A stretch of 64,000 nt of DNA from Gemella haemolysans (GCF_028308085.1 NZ_JAQMFS010000094.1:32006-96005); one strand, 5' to 3'; numbered from the stretch's first letter, positions 7,953 to 17,758 are shown. Translations and numbers: made by a program. The notes: generated by a model from the letters alone, not told the origin.

Positions 7953-10900
7953 CTATTCTTTCAACAACTTTTCTTTTAATTCTTTTGGTTTAAGACTAAC
8001 CTTATTTTTATAATCTAATCTTGTATCGCTATTAGATGCAAATTTAAATAAAGTTTGTTTTTCAGAAAGATACTGATTATCTACTTCATAATTTTTTAGT
8101 GAGTAATCAAATGAAAATATCTTCTCTAATAAACACATCACATTGTGAAGATTTTTATTAACCAATCTTTCTAATTCTGGACTAGTATATGCTTTGTGTG
8201 CATCTGCTCCATGAATAGCGCCTTTCTTCGTAGTTCTAACATACATAACTTCTGGTGCAATTTCTAAAAAGTCTTCTTTTAATATTAAATCACTATTTGC
8301 TAAACCTCTTAACCTATATGTTTTTAAATCCTTTCCTAACTTGGCAATTTCTCTATAAAAAATTCCAAGAATATCCTCAGATTTTTTATCAAACATCAAT
8401 TCACATGCTAACGAGTATGTTAAAATTTGAGAAATAAATCCTAGTTCTATACTATCTAGTGTAAAATCTGTTTGACTACTCTTATAGTCAATTATAGAAA
8501 TATTTTTATCCAGAACATCAACCCTATCTATTACACCGACAAATCTAATAGGTGGAATATTATATTGTTGAAGTAACTCTTTCTTATTAATCTCACCAGT
8601 TTCAATATTTTCACACGTAATAATATTGTCTTCTATCTCTAAAACAAATGATTTTTCTAAGAATGTCGGCATAAATTTTGTTAAAGCAAAATATTTTATT
8701 TCGATTGCTATAGCTATTTCTAACCTTTGAAGCATATTAATTAATAGATATTTATAAGTATTTAATAATTCTATTAATTTTAGAGTTTCTAATATATCTT
8801 TATTGTCACTATTATAAACAACTTCTCTTACAATTTCTTTTATTTTAAATCTCCTTGCAATATCTTCATCTTCTTGAATGTCTATATCAATCTTACTTCC
8901 ACATTCAGCAATAAAATTAACAATTCTTTCATCTGCCATCACTGCATGGAAGAATCTTCCTGAAACAAGATTATCAATATCTATATCTCTTTCTTCTGCT
9001 ATTCCAAGAACTCGCTTAATAAAGAACTGATATGGATTTCTCTCAAAATCAGAAATTTTAGAAATACTAAACTTAGAGAAAGTCTCTTTTTTTTCTTCTA
9101 AAAATTCATTAACTGTTTTTGAATTAAGTTCAAACTTGTAATCTCTAATTATTTTAGCTAAATAATTTTTAATACTATTATCCTTAGAAAAGAATATTCT
9201 GTCATTTAACTCATCAAGTACTTCATAGCTTTCAAAATTTTCTGAAGGAAGAGACATTTGATAATTTTCTAAAAATTTAATCATTAACTCTACTAACACT
9301 TCTACTTCTTTAGTCTTACTATCTTTTACTTCCATAAATCTTCGATAGACTTTTGAAAACAAGTAATTAAATTCTTTCTCCGAAACAATTTCTGAGAAAT
9401 TTTCTAAATAATAACTATAATCTGAAATAGAAAATTCTAATATTTTTGAAGTTTGTTTTTCTTCTAATTGTGGAAACAATGATTTTACTGTACTCAAATA
9501 TGGAGAAGCAAAGTTTTCTTTAAAACTTTTATCCAATAAACTATAACATATAAATGTTTTCTCTTTAGCACGAGTTAAAGCCACATATGCTACAAATTCT
9601 TCATCAATAAGAGCCGCTTCTTTAGTTGGAGATAAGAAGATATCCCTTAAAATTAGTTCTTCCTTATCTTTATCGTCTATTAATCCTGTACTCTTCGATA
9701 CTGGTAATACATCTTTGTTAAATCCAATAACAAAAACAACTTTTTTATTTTCCACCTTAGCTAAATCCATTGTAGACATAATTATAGAATTATTTATCTC
9801 AGGTATAGAACGGTACTTAATAGTAGTTAATCCAGCATTAAATAGTGTTACAAACTTTTGATATTCAAACTTATCATTACCAAAATTCTCATTTATATCA
9901 TTTATATATTCCAAGATTTTTTTATAAACCTGTCTATCGATACTGTCGACTTTCAACTCTTCTATATCATCATATTCCCCATCTTCTTTATCTAGATACA
10001 TTCTGATTTTACAATAATCAAATACATCAACTAGTTTTTTCACATAACGTTTAACTTGTAGACTATCTTTCATAGATACTTCAGAAACCTTAACAGTGAG
10101 TTCTAATAGTACCTCTTTACAAATTCGTAGTTGCTCTGTTGAATATTTAATTGTTTTTTCAACAAAATAATCTTTTAAAATATCATTAGAAGAATTTACC
10201 AATTTCTCATTTAGTATATTTTCAACATCATCTACAGAAATTACTCTAACTTTTTCTAACAAATCATTATAACTAAACTTATTAGTTGATGATATAATTA
10301 GGTTACTCTTAGAAATTCTTTCTTTGATCGTATCCACGTCTAATTCTGTTATTAACTTTTCCAATTGTTTTTCATTAACGCTTGTATCATCTAATAGTAT
10401 ATAAGAAATAACTTTTTGACGATAAATATTCTCAAAGTTTGTTAACCTAGTTTTTAGTAAGTTTAATAATCTAGTTTTAAAGTTTCCATCATTGAAATTT
10501 AGTACTTCCTGAATAAATTTAACTAAACGATGATTACTTGTCTCTATATTTTTATCTAAATGGACCTCTAGATTATAATCTTTAAATATATTTATATAGT
10601 TTTCATATGTATTATCACGATAAAGAATTGCTATATCATTATGATCAACACTTTTTTCTTCTTTTAATTTCACTATTTCACGCGCTACTTGTTTAACTTC
10701 TAATTCTTTATTCTTAGCACAAATAATTTCAATGCTATCATCAGTCTCATATTGTGCAGTAAAATTTTTATAATATTTCTCAGCAAGAATACTATTAGAA
10801 ATCCCCGTGAATCGTCCATTTTTATCTTCTAGTATACTATAATTCTCTACTATACTATCCTTTATATCAAATTTTAATACACTAACATCTTTATTTTTGA

Positions 10901-11795
10901 TAAAGGCTACTAATGAAAAATTAACATCTTTGTTGTTTTTCACGATTTCATTCATACTAGCAATAATTTCATGAGACTTTCTGAATATATCTAGTTTATA
11001 TTTTTCTTTACTAAATAAATCTGAAAGATAAAAACTATTATATTTCATTTTTTCTAATTCATATCCTTGAATCAACTGCAAAAGGTCGAAGTTAAAATAT
11101 CTATTTGCATCACTAATTACACTTATTATTAATTTTTTAGATTTCTTAGCTAATTTCTCTATATAATTATACTCTTGAGCTGTAAAGTTATAATAAGCAT
11201 CCACATAAAATATATAATCACTTAAGTCAACATATTCTATATATAATAACAATTCAGTTATATAATCTACTTTATCAAATGTACTTTGTTCTTTTAATAA
11301 CCTTGTGTATTCTACATATATTTCTAAAATTGCCTCTAGTTTTTCACGATGACTCTTTTCTAGAAGAGTATTTTTTTCTAAATACTCTTCTAAAGTATTT
11401 ATACTTACAGTATATTCCTTTAACTCATTTATAATCTCTTCTACAACTTCTATAAAACTCACATCTTGTAGAATTCTTTTCACTAAAAAATTCTCACTAT
11501 TATCTAAGTTTTTTGCAGCTCTATAGAAATAAAATGGTTTAATATTGTCACCTAATCTCTTAAGATTGTCGATTCCTAGTTGTTTAGCTAACCTTCTAGT
11601 TAAACTTGAGAAATTCATAACATCAATATTAAACGTTCCTCCGAATTTATCACATAAGATTTTTTCGAAATTAAAACTGTTCTGTTCCGGAGTCAATACT
11701 ATTATTTTATTGTCTTTTCTATTTAAATCTATATCCTCTAATATATAGTTAGTTTTTCCAACACCACTTGGTCCTACTAATAATTCTAAATTCAT
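7953..11795 (-). CDS. addB: ATP-dependent helicase/nuclease subunit B, RexB-like
   Basis: A 1280-residue protein. The N-terminus MNLELLVGPSGVGKT holds a Walker A loop (residues 7-14). A C-terminal PD-(D/E)XK nuclease is marked by GVIDRVD and IIDYKSS (near 1115-1135). AddB works with AddA to process double-strand breaks. The cysteine positions that hold the Fe-S cluster in Bacillus AddB are absent: FERNPYQFF replaces the first Cys site, and the C-terminal part lacks the CxxC...C set. It is therefore RexB-like, as in streptococci. No addA lies beside it: sbcC is upstream and the dlt operon downstream. The start follows sbcC by 28 bases. Confidence 0.9.
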   Translation of the reverse strand: MNLELLVGPSGVGKTNYILEDIDLNRKDNKIIVLTPEQNSFNFEKILCDKFGGTFNIDVMNFSSLTRRLAKQLGIDNLKRLGDNIKPFYFYRAAKNLDNSENFLVKRILQDVSFIEVVEEIINELKEYTVSINTLEEYLEKNTLLEKSHREKLEAILEIYVEYTRLLKEQSTFDKVDYITELLLYIEYVDLSDYIFYVDAYYNFTAQEYNYIEKLAKKSKKLIISVISDANRYFNFDLLQLIQGYELEKMKYNSFYLSDLFSKEKYKLDIFRKSHEIIASMNEIVKNNKDVNFSLVAFIKNKDVSVLKFDIKDSIVENYSILEDKNGRFTGISNSILAEKYYKNFTAQYETDDSIEIICAKNKELEVKQVAREIVKLKEEKSVDHNDIAILYRDNTYENYINIFKDYNLEVHLDKNIETSNHRLVKFIQEVLNFNDGNFKTRLLNLLKTRLTNFENIYRQKVISYILLDDTSVNEKQLEKLITELDVDTIKERISKSNLIISSTNKFSYNDLLEKVRVISVDDVENILNEKLVNSSNDILKDYFVEKTIKYSTEQLRICKEVLLELTVKVSEVSMKDSLQVKRYVKKLVDVFDYCKIRMYLDKEDGEYDDIEELKVDSIDRQVYKKILEYINDINENFGNDKFEYQKFVTLFNAGLTTIKYRSIPEINNSIIMSTMDLAKVENKKVVFVIGFNKDVLPVSKSTGLIDDKDKEELILRDIFLSPTKEAALIDEEFVAYVALTRAKEKTFICYSLLDKSFKENFASPYLSTVKSLFPQLEEKQTSKILEFSISDYSYYLENFSEIVSEKEFNYLFSKVYRRFMEVKDSKTKEVEVLVELMIKFLENYQMSLPSENFESYEVLDELNDRIFFSKDNSIKNYLAKIIRDYKFELNSKTVNEFLEEKKETFSKFSISKISDFERNPYQFFIKRVLGIAEERDIDIDNLVSGRFFHAVMADERIVNFIAECGSKIDIDIQEDEDIARRFKIKEIVREVVYNSDNKDILETLKLIELLNTYKYLLINMLQRLEIAIAIEIKYFALTKFMPTFLEKSFVLEIEDNIITCENIETGEINKKELLQQYNIPPIRFVGVIDRVDVLDKNISIIDYKSSQTDFTLDSIELGFISQILTYSLACELMFDKKSEDILGIFYREIAKLGKDLKTYRLRGLANSDLILKEDFLEIAPEVMYVRTTKKGAIHGADAHKAYTSPELERLVNKNLHNVMCLLEKIFSFDYSLKNYEVDNQYLSEKQTLFKFASNSDTRLDYKNKVSLKPKELKEKLLKE

Positions 11796-11823
11796 CGTTT
11801 CTCCTTTCTTATATTATTTCAAC

Positions 11824-14800
11824 TTATATTCCAGTCATTTTGACTTTTGCATAATTATCTTTGGTGTATACCTCAATTTTTGGTCTAATTCGTTCTTTAA
11901 GTTCACTAACATGAGATATTATACCTATATTTCTTCCATAAGACTGAAGATCTATTAATGTTGTTAATGCAATATCTAAAGTTTCAGCATCCAATGAACC
12001 AAATCCTTCATCGATAAAAATAGTCTCTAGAGAGATTCCACCACTCTCATTTTGTATTACTTCAGCTAAACCTAGTGCCAATGCTAACGAAGCTAAGAAT
12101 AATTCTCCTCCAGATAAAGAACTTATAATACGTGTACTATTTAGATAAATGTCATGTATCTCTATTTCTAGACCTTGCAATCCTCCACCTTTAGATTTTT
12201 CTTCACGTCTAATAAATCTGTAACGATCATTTGTCATTTGTAGCAATCTTTTCGTTCCAGCAACAAGTATCAAGTCTAAATAATATCCTTGAACATACGT
12301 TTCTAATGATTTTCTATTTTCTGTTTTTCCACTAACAACATCACTTAATGCTATTATTTCTCGTGCATCTTTAGACGTTTCTAATAATTTAAGATACTCA
12401 CTATGAATTTTTTCGTATAATTTTTTATTATTAGATAATCTCGTTGTAAGAATTGCCATTTTTTCTATAAAATTAGAAACCTCATCTTCTATATTTTGCA
12501 ATTTCTCGTGTTCTTCTTCTAAATCAGGTTTTACTACGTTCATTAATTCTTCTTCAAGTTGTTTTAAAGAACTTAGTAATATCTTCTTAGTATCTTCAAA
12601 TTCATCAATTTGAGTTTGATATTGTTCTAATTTTTCTAATTCTGTAATATTTTCTTTAGCCTGTTCTAAAGAACTATAGTATTTACTAAGTTTAGAATTC
12701 ATAAAATTCGATATTATAAATTCAATCCCTTTTGTAACTTCTAATAAATTATCTGAATTATTCTTCTGCTCAGTTTCTATTTTTGTTTTCCTGATTTGCA
12801 ACTCGTTATTATTTTCCTGGAATTTATTATAATTATTATCAAATTCATTAATTTGAACTATTTTATTTTCATAATAATCTTTAAAGTCTTCTAACTCAAT
12901 ATTTACATTATTTTCAAATTGATCAATTTTATTTTTGGCTTCCAATTGTTTTTGTTTTAACTGATCCTCATCTTTTAATAAAATTGACAGATTTTCTATC
13001 TCTTTTTCAAAGTTTTTTATTTTAACTTCCGATTTTTTTAACCCGTCAACCACTTCTGTTAAATTGATAGTTTCATGTTTTAATTCAGCTTCTAATTCAG
13101 TTAATTGTTCTAAGGCTTTTAAATTAATAAAATCTCCTAAATCCTTTACTGTTGTCGTTAGCTTTTGAATATCTTGTTCATCTTTTTGTAAAAGAGTTTC
13201 TAATTTTATTACTTTTTCAGTAATATCTTGTAGTGATTTTTCTATATTATCATCTACTTCTACAAGTGTAGTTATCTCAGGAAGATGCTCGATCTTCTGT
13301 TTACAAAGTGGGCAGTCGTCACCCTCATGCAACTTCACTAAAAAGATATTCAATACTTCTTGTTCTTTATTACTTTTTAGTAATAACACATCTCTTTCAA
13401 TTTCTTCTTTAGTTACCTGCAACTCTTCTAAATGTTTTTTTGAAGCTTCATAATTAAGCTTTTTATCATTTAATTCGAATGATTTTTTTTCAAATTCTTT
13501 TAGTTTTTCTACTTCTTGTTCTTTCTTCAAAATTTCTAATTTTAACTTTCCTATACTACCATCAAGAATATTCTTTTCTTCATTCGATTCAAAATAGTTT
13601 TCTTTTTCAATTTTTAAACTACCTTCTATTTCTTTTATTGATTCTTTTTTTAGATTTAGTTCTTCAAGTTTCTTAGTAAATATATTTATATCACTTTTAG
13701 CCACTATCAATTCATCAATATTGTTATAAAAGAATTTTAAATCTGTTGTTTCTTTTCTAATTGATTCAATTTTGTCTTTCATTGAAGTAAGTTTAGTTTC
13801 TAGCTCAGTATTCGCAGCTAAATCTTTCTTATATCGCTCTTTTTCATCTAGCAGAGATTTTCCCTGTTTTGTTAATTGAAGTTGTTTATCTAATAAACTT
13901 ACATATTCTGTTATTTTATCTTTACTTTTTTGCAACTCCGTTAATTTTTCTACCTCCGCTTTTAGTTTACTGAAGTAATCGTCTTTATTATTTAATTCAT
14001 CAATTTTCACCTTATTATCTTCAAGATTTAAAAATTTATCGTTCAGTTTGCTTAATTCTATAAAATTCTCTTTTGATTTTATAAGATTTTTTTCTAATTT
14101 AGCTAATTCTTTTTTTTCTGTTTCTATCTCGTTTTCTTGAGATAAAATTATTTCATTAATCTCTTTAAAATTCTCATCTTTTAAAAACTCAAACTTTGTT
14201 AATTCTCCATCTATATCAAACTGTTCAAATCTTGTAATTAATTCTTTTTCTTTTTGTTTGTTATTACTATCTAATTTTTTTGCTTGTTCTTGTAATTGAT
14301 CTACAAATTTTTGATAAAAATAAGTATTAAATAACGACCTTAAAGTTTCTTTCTTCTCACTTGATTTTGATAATAGGAATTCTTTAAACTTACCTTGAGG
14401 TAATATGATAATTTGACAAAATTGTTTATCATCTAAACCTATTAACTCTTCTACTTTTTCTTTAACTTCTTGCTCTTTTGTTGCAATAACTTCTAATTCT
14501 TCATCATTATATTTCATTAAAGCAACTTTTCCGGAAGTTAAATTTTTATTACCAGTCTTCAGATAAGCTAAAGTTCTTTCAATTCTGTATCTCTTTCCAC
14601 TTAACTCAAAGTCAAAGTTCACCTGTGTTTTATCTTTATCGCTAGCGGTTTTCGTCCTTAAAGAAGATACATCTTTACCACCTGTTGTCTTATTGTATAA
14701 TGCATAAGTAATAGCATCAAAAAGTGTAGATTTTCCCGAACCTGTTTTTCCTGTTATTAAAAATATAGGTTCATTTATTATTCTATCCCATTCTATTATT

Positions 14801-14850
14801 TCATCTTTATATGGACCAAATTCTTTTAATTCTAATCTAATTGGTTTCAT
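11824..14850 (-). CDS. sbcC: Nuclease SbcCD subunit C
   Basis: A 1008-residue SMC-like ATPase. It has Walker A GKTGSGKST near residue 35 and long coiled coils on both sides of a zinc-hook motif CPLC near 511. The ABC signature LSGGE is near 912 and Walker B IFIDEGFGSLD near 946. With SbcD it opens hairpins and cleans protein-blocked DNA ends. It overlaps sbcD by 14 bases and is followed by addB, giving a compact end-processing operon. The coiled-coil part is rich in Lys, Glu and Leu, as expected. Confidence 0.96.
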   Translation of the reverse strand: MKPIRLELKEFGPYKDEIIEWDRIINEPIFLITGKTGSGKSTLFDAITYALYNKTTGGKDVSSLRTKTASDKDKTQVNFDFELSGKRYRIERTLAYLKTGNKNLTSGKVALMKYNDEELEVIATKEQEVKEKVEELIGLDDKQFCQIIILPQGKFKEFLLSKSSEKKETLRSLFNTYFYQKFVDQLQEQAKKLDSNNKQKEKELITRFEQFDIDGELTKFEFLKDENFKEINEIILSQENEIETEKKELAKLEKNLIKSKENFIELSKLNDKFLNLEDNKVKIDELNNKDDYFSKLKAEVEKLTELQKSKDKITEYVSLLDKQLQLTKQGKSLLDEKERYKKDLAANTELETKLTSMKDKIESIRKETTDLKFFYNNIDELIVAKSDINIFTKKLEELNLKKESIKEIEGSLKIEKENYFESNEEKNILDGSIGKLKLEILKKEQEVEKLKEFEKKSFELNDKKLNYEASKKHLEELQVTKEEIERDVLLLKSNKEQEVLNIFLVKLHEGDDCPLCKQKIEHLPEITTLVEVDDNIEKSLQDITEKVIKLETLLQKDEQDIQKLTTTVKDLGDFINLKALEQLTELEAELKHETINLTEVVDGLKKSEVKIKNFEKEIENLSILLKDEDQLKQKQLEAKNKIDQFENNVNIELEDFKDYYENKIVQINEFDNNYNKFQENNNELQIRKTKIETEQKNNSDNLLEVTKGIEFIISNFMNSKLSKYYSSLEQAKENITELEKLEQYQTQIDEFEDTKKILLSSLKQLEEELMNVVKPDLEEEHEKLQNIEDEVSNFIEKMAILTTRLSNNKKLYEKIHSEYLKLLETSKDAREIIALSDVVSGKTENRKSLETYVQGYYLDLILVAGTKRLLQMTNDRYRFIRREEKSKGGGLQGLEIEIHDIYLNSTRIISSLSGGELFLASLALALGLAEVIQNESGGISLETIFIDEGFGSLDAETLDIALTTLIDLQSYGRNIGIISHVSELKERIRPKIEVYTKDNYAKVKMTGI

Positions 14851-15976
14851 CTTGATTCACCTTGTCTATAATATTTACCAGCACTCGTTTTTGCCCTACC
14901 GTTAACTCGCTTCCTGTTTGTTCATTATAAAATCCTTCTATCAATTCTAGTGGACTTTTAGTCAACATTTCTTTATCAAATTTAATTTCACTATCACTAT
15001 TATCATTTCTTTTTTGTTTAAGTATCAAAGTATTTGGATAATACTCTTTAATTCGTGGTAAAGGATCTGTTACACCTTCCATGCCACTTAATTCCATACT
15101 GAAATAATCATTTTTACAATCAAAATTTTGTTGAAATACTTTTGTAAATACCTCTTCATATGTTGCACTAATATTATGTAATTTACGTTTTTGTTCCAAG
15201 GAAATAAACTCTTCAGTAAAAATTTCTTTTGTTAATTCTACTAACCTCATACCTTTTGTCTGTGTTGCTTCAGAGAATGAATAAGCCATTGGACTACCAC
15301 TATATTTTATACGTTCTTCTTTTATAGCATTCGGATTATGAAGATGACCTAGAGCTACATAATCAAATTTTTCAAAAATTTCAACTGCTACATTTTCAAC
15401 AGTTCCTACAGAAATTTCTCTTTCAGAATCAGTTTCTAGCCCTCCAGATACAAAAGTATGAGCTACTAAAATATTAGTTTTACTCATATCTATATTTTTA
15501 TAAATTTCATCAATTACTCTTTTTGTCGCAGAATTATGAGTTGTAAGTGTAGCATCCTCAAAATATTCTCTTGCTTCAAAAGGTTCAAAATATGGTAATA
15601 AATATATATCCGTATCTTCAAAAGTAATCTTATCAAAACTTTGATCTAATCTTGTGTGAAGATAAAATTTATGCTTGCTAAACCAAGCTTCTCCTATAGC
15701 TAATCTCTCTCTACTATCATGATTACCACTAATTGCAAAAATTGGTATATTGCATTCTATGTTAATTTTTACTAGGAGTTCCTGTAAAAGTGTTGTAGCT
15801 TCTTTACTAGGAACACTTCTATCATATAAATCACCTGCAATTATTAAAAAGTCAGGTTTAGTCTCATCAATTTTACTGATCAAATTATTCATTACATATT
15901 GTTGATCTTCTAATAAATCTTTTCCTTGTAATTTTCTTCCAATATGCCAATCTGCAGTATGTAAAAACTTAACCAT
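14837..15976 (-). CDS. sbcD: Nuclease SbcCD subunit D
   Basis: A 379-residue Mre11-type nuclease. Phosphoesterase motifs appear in order: TADWHIG (near 7-13), AGDLYDRSVPS (near 47), SGNHDSR (near 82), and ALGHLHNP (near 208). It forms the nuclease head of SbcCD with two manganese ions. It is the first gene of the operon, with sbcC and addB downstream. It is divergent from the plus-strand secreted-protein gene at 16510, with about 530 bases between. Confidence 0.96.
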   Translation of the reverse strand: MVKFLHTADWHIGRKLQGKDLLEDQQYVMNNLISKIDETKPDFLIIAGDLYDRSVPSKEATTLLQELLVKINIECNIPIFAISGNHDSRERLAIGEAWFSKHKFYLHTRLDQSFDKITFEDTDIYLLPYFEPFEAREYFEDATLTTHNSATKRVIDEIYKNIDMSKTNILVAHTFVSGGLETDSEREISVGTVENVAVEIFEKFDYVALGHLHNPNAIKEERIKYSGSPMAYSFSEATQTKGMRLVELTKEIFTEEFISLEQKRKLHNISATYEEVFTKVFQQNFDCKNDYFSMELSGMEGVTDPLPRIKEYYPNTLILKQKRNDNSDSEIKFDKEMLTKSPLELIEGFYNEQTGSELTVGQKRVLVNIIDKVNQDETN

Positions 15977-16106
15977 ATAATCACCTTTTTTCTATAAATT
16001 ATCTCTATTATATTATAGCTTAAAACGAAATAAAATAATAGAGAACAATTAACTAGGAATGACTTATAGTGTTACAATTAATGTGAGACAAAATATAAAA
16101 AAAGAA

Positions 16107-16158
16107 GAGTAAATCCTATATAATGAAATTAAGACAAATCAAAAAAAGGAATTTACTC
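16107..16158. repeat. Imperfect inverted repeat before the transposase-like remnant
   Basis: Arms GAGTAAATCC (16107-16116) and GGAATTTACTC (16148-16158) pair with one bulge. The repeat sits right before a short open frame. It may be the end of an insertion sequence or a hairpin around its start; weak. Confidence 0.3.
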
Positions 16159-16160
16159 AT

Positions 16161-16307
16161 ATGAACATTATAATACAAATTTTTATCAAAAACATAGAAA
16201 ATACTTTAAAAATTTTTTCAGAGGATATCTTATCTTCCATCCATACCTATGTAAACAGAAGTCTAAGATATAATAAAGTAATAGTTTCTCTTTTTTATTA
16301 TAACTAA
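16161..16307 (+). pseudogene. Possible transposase N-terminal remnant (ISLre2-like?)
   Basis: A 48-codon frame follows GGAATTTACTCAT. Its start, MNIIIQIFIKNIENTLKIF, recalls the first residues of ISLre2/UPF0236-type transposases, but the frame ends quickly, so only a fragment would remain. The rest of the 15977-16509 gap is AT-rich with no other gene. The family call is from memory of the N-terminal pattern and is uncertain. Confidence 0.3.
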
Positions 16308-16393
16308 AATAATTGGAATAAAAAACTCTAACCACTTTATTATATCATACTTTTAACGTATTTTTTAGAAAATATATTATCATTAATTTCATA

Positions 16394-16478
16394 TTGTTTC
16401 CATCAAATTTTCATAGTATATTTAGGATAAATGTAAGTATATACTTATTAAATTAATATGTAGTTGCAAATACATATT
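16394..16478 (+). promoter_or_regulatory. Promoter and inverted repeats before the secreted-protein gene
   Basis: -35 TTGTTT (16394-16399), 17-base spacer, -10 TATATT (16417-16422). Downstream lie a perfect palindrome AAGTATATACTT (16435-16446) and a perfect 8-bp inverted repeat AATATGTA / TACATATT (16455-16478, loop 8). Both lie between the start of transcription and the AAAGGAGG ribosome site (16494-16501), so they may be operators or a 5' hairpin. Confidence 0.45.
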
Positions 16479-16509
16479 TAAGTTTTATTTCATAAAGGAG
16501 GTTATTCTT

Positions 16510-17133
16510 ATGAAAAACAAAAAATTAAAAACAGCTACTTCAATTATGTCTTTAGCAATATTAATTACTCCTATCTCTACTTTAACTAATAATTCTAATA
16601 TTGCTAATGCTAAAACAAAAATACAAAATAAAAATATAAAAGAAAACAATACATTTACAATAACAATAGACTTATCTAAGATTAATGTCGAAAATGAATT
16701 ACTTAAAGCTAAACAATTACTGAAAGAAAAAAAAATAACACAAGAAGAATATAAAATAATTAAATCAATATTAAAACCTGAAATTAATAATATAAACAGT
16801 CAAGATAAATTTAGAGCAGCTCCACGTGCTTACGGACCTTATTATCCAGCTAGAAAAGTTGCATATATAAATAATTGGGGTGTAAAAGAAATGTATAATA
16901 ATGCACTACGTAAATCTAAAGGTTTAGGTACAATAATTAGTTTCATTACGGATAGACTAATTGGAGGCCCTTATGGTTGGGGATTAGGAGCTTTAGGATT
17001 AATTCAATCTTTCAGTAGTCCAAGTGCATTTGAACAAGCTATACAACATGCATATTGGCAAGGTAAAGGTATTGACGTATATTATCATATAAGTAGAAGT
17101 ATAATGAGCTTAATATCTTATGTTGTGATTTAA
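16510..17133 (+). CDS. Secreted protein of unknown function, possible bacteriocin-like
   Basis: 207 residues. The N-terminus is a Sec-type signal peptide (KNKKLKTATS, then a hydrophobic stretch to about 23, possible cleavage after SNIANA near 35). A Lys/Asn-rich, pro-region-like part (about 36-95) includes a charged helix ELLKAKQLLKEKKITQEEY. A distinct C-terminal part begins near RAAPRAYGPYYPAR (about 103). It holds a glycine-rich hydrophobic segment IGGPYGWGLGALGLIQSF and ends in VYYHISRSIMSLISYVVI. I recognise no family. A small two-span membrane protein follows 2 bases later, the usual arrangement of a secreted toxin or bacteriocin with its immunity protein; that role is inference. A strong ribosome site precedes the start. 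Confidence 0.7.
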   Translation: MKNKKLKTATSIMSLAILITPISTLTNNSNIANAKTKIQNKNIKENNTFTITIDLSKINVENELLKAKQLLKEKKITQEEYKIIKSILKPEINNINSQDKFRAAPRAYGPYYPARKVAYINNWGVKEMYNNALRKSKGLGTIISFITDRLIGGPYGWGLGALGLIQSFSSPSAFEQAIQHAYWQGKGIDVYYHISRSIMSLISYVVI

Positions 17134-17135
17134 TC

Positions 17136-17348
17136 ATGAATAATAAATATTACGATATAATATTTTTAATAATTTTTCCTATTTTATACTTTTCTTATAT
17201 AAAAAACACATTAAAGATAAACATAGACCAAGAACATATAAAAACCTTTGTTATACTATACTCAATAATAATCCTAACTATAATTATTCAAAATTCATAT
17301 GAAAAAATTAAAAATAAAAAAAATAAAAAAAATAAAAAGAATAAATAG
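17136..17348 (+). CDS. Small two-span membrane protein, candidate immunity protein
   Basis: 70 residues with two hydrophobic spans (about 8-22 and 36-52) and a C-terminal tail made almost only of Lys and Asn (EKIKNKKNKKNKKNK). It begins 2 bases after the stop of the secreted-protein gene and is followed at once by a terminator, so the two form a closed two-gene unit. Size and topology fit bacteriocin immunity proteins, but no motif proves it. The KNK tail is encoded by an A-rich repeat that could vary in length. Confidence 0.6.
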   Translation: MNNKYYDIIFLIIFPILYFSYIKNTLKINIDQEHIKTFVILYSIIILTIIIQNSYEKIKNKKNKKNKKNK

Positions 17349-17355
17349 ATTGAAA

Positions 17356-17379
17356 AAAGACGACTAATTGGTCGTCTTT
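17356..17379 (+). terminator. Terminator of the secreted/membrane pair
   Basis: Perfect 9-bp stem AAAGACGAC / GTCGTCTTT with a 6-base loop, directly after the 70-codon gene. The arm ends in TTT, then CTTAC. Confidence 0.85.
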
Positions 17380-17491
17380 CTTACAGGCTATTGACTCATG
17401 CATATTTTACATTTATCAACAACCTGATAAAGAAGCTACCCAAAAGTCCTAAATTTCAACAAAGTGCATATGAGAACTCATAGACGCAGTG

Positions 17492-17606
17492 GTTTATTGA
17501 TATCTAAATTAGCTCTATAAAAACTTTTTAGCTATCAAATAAACTTTGCGGGGGTGACTCGACAAAATCTTGTTTTCTCCAAAATCACGATTTTTGAGTC
17601 ACTCCC
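17492..17606. other. Structured intergenic element with two nested inverted repeats
   Basis: In the gap 17380-17722 no gene is seen. Two hairpins can be drawn: GTTTATTGATA (17492-17502) with TATCAAATAAAC (17533-17544, one bulge), and GGGGGTGACTC (17550-17560) with GAGTCACTCCC (17596-17606, one G-T). The second has a G/C-rich base unlike the surrounding AT-rich DNA and no U-run, so it is not a simple terminator. It could be a dispersed repeat, a small RNA or an integration scar. Confidence 0.45.
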
Positions 17607-17722
17607 TTTATATACAAATAGTTTAATAGGTATTTAATACCTATCGATATTATATATTAAATTTATTAAAATTAAAAGCGATTTCCTATTACTAAATCTC
17701 TTTTATCAATATAATAAAAAAC

Positions 17723-17750
17723 GAAGAGGAGTCAATCTAAACTCCTCTTC
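17723..17750 (-). terminator. Terminator of uppS-cdsA-rseP
   Basis: Minus-strand stem GAAGAGGAGT / ACTCCTCTTC (10 bp, loop 8), followed by GTTTTTTATT. It lies just after rseP. Confidence 0.9.
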
Positions 17751-17758
17751 ATATCTAT

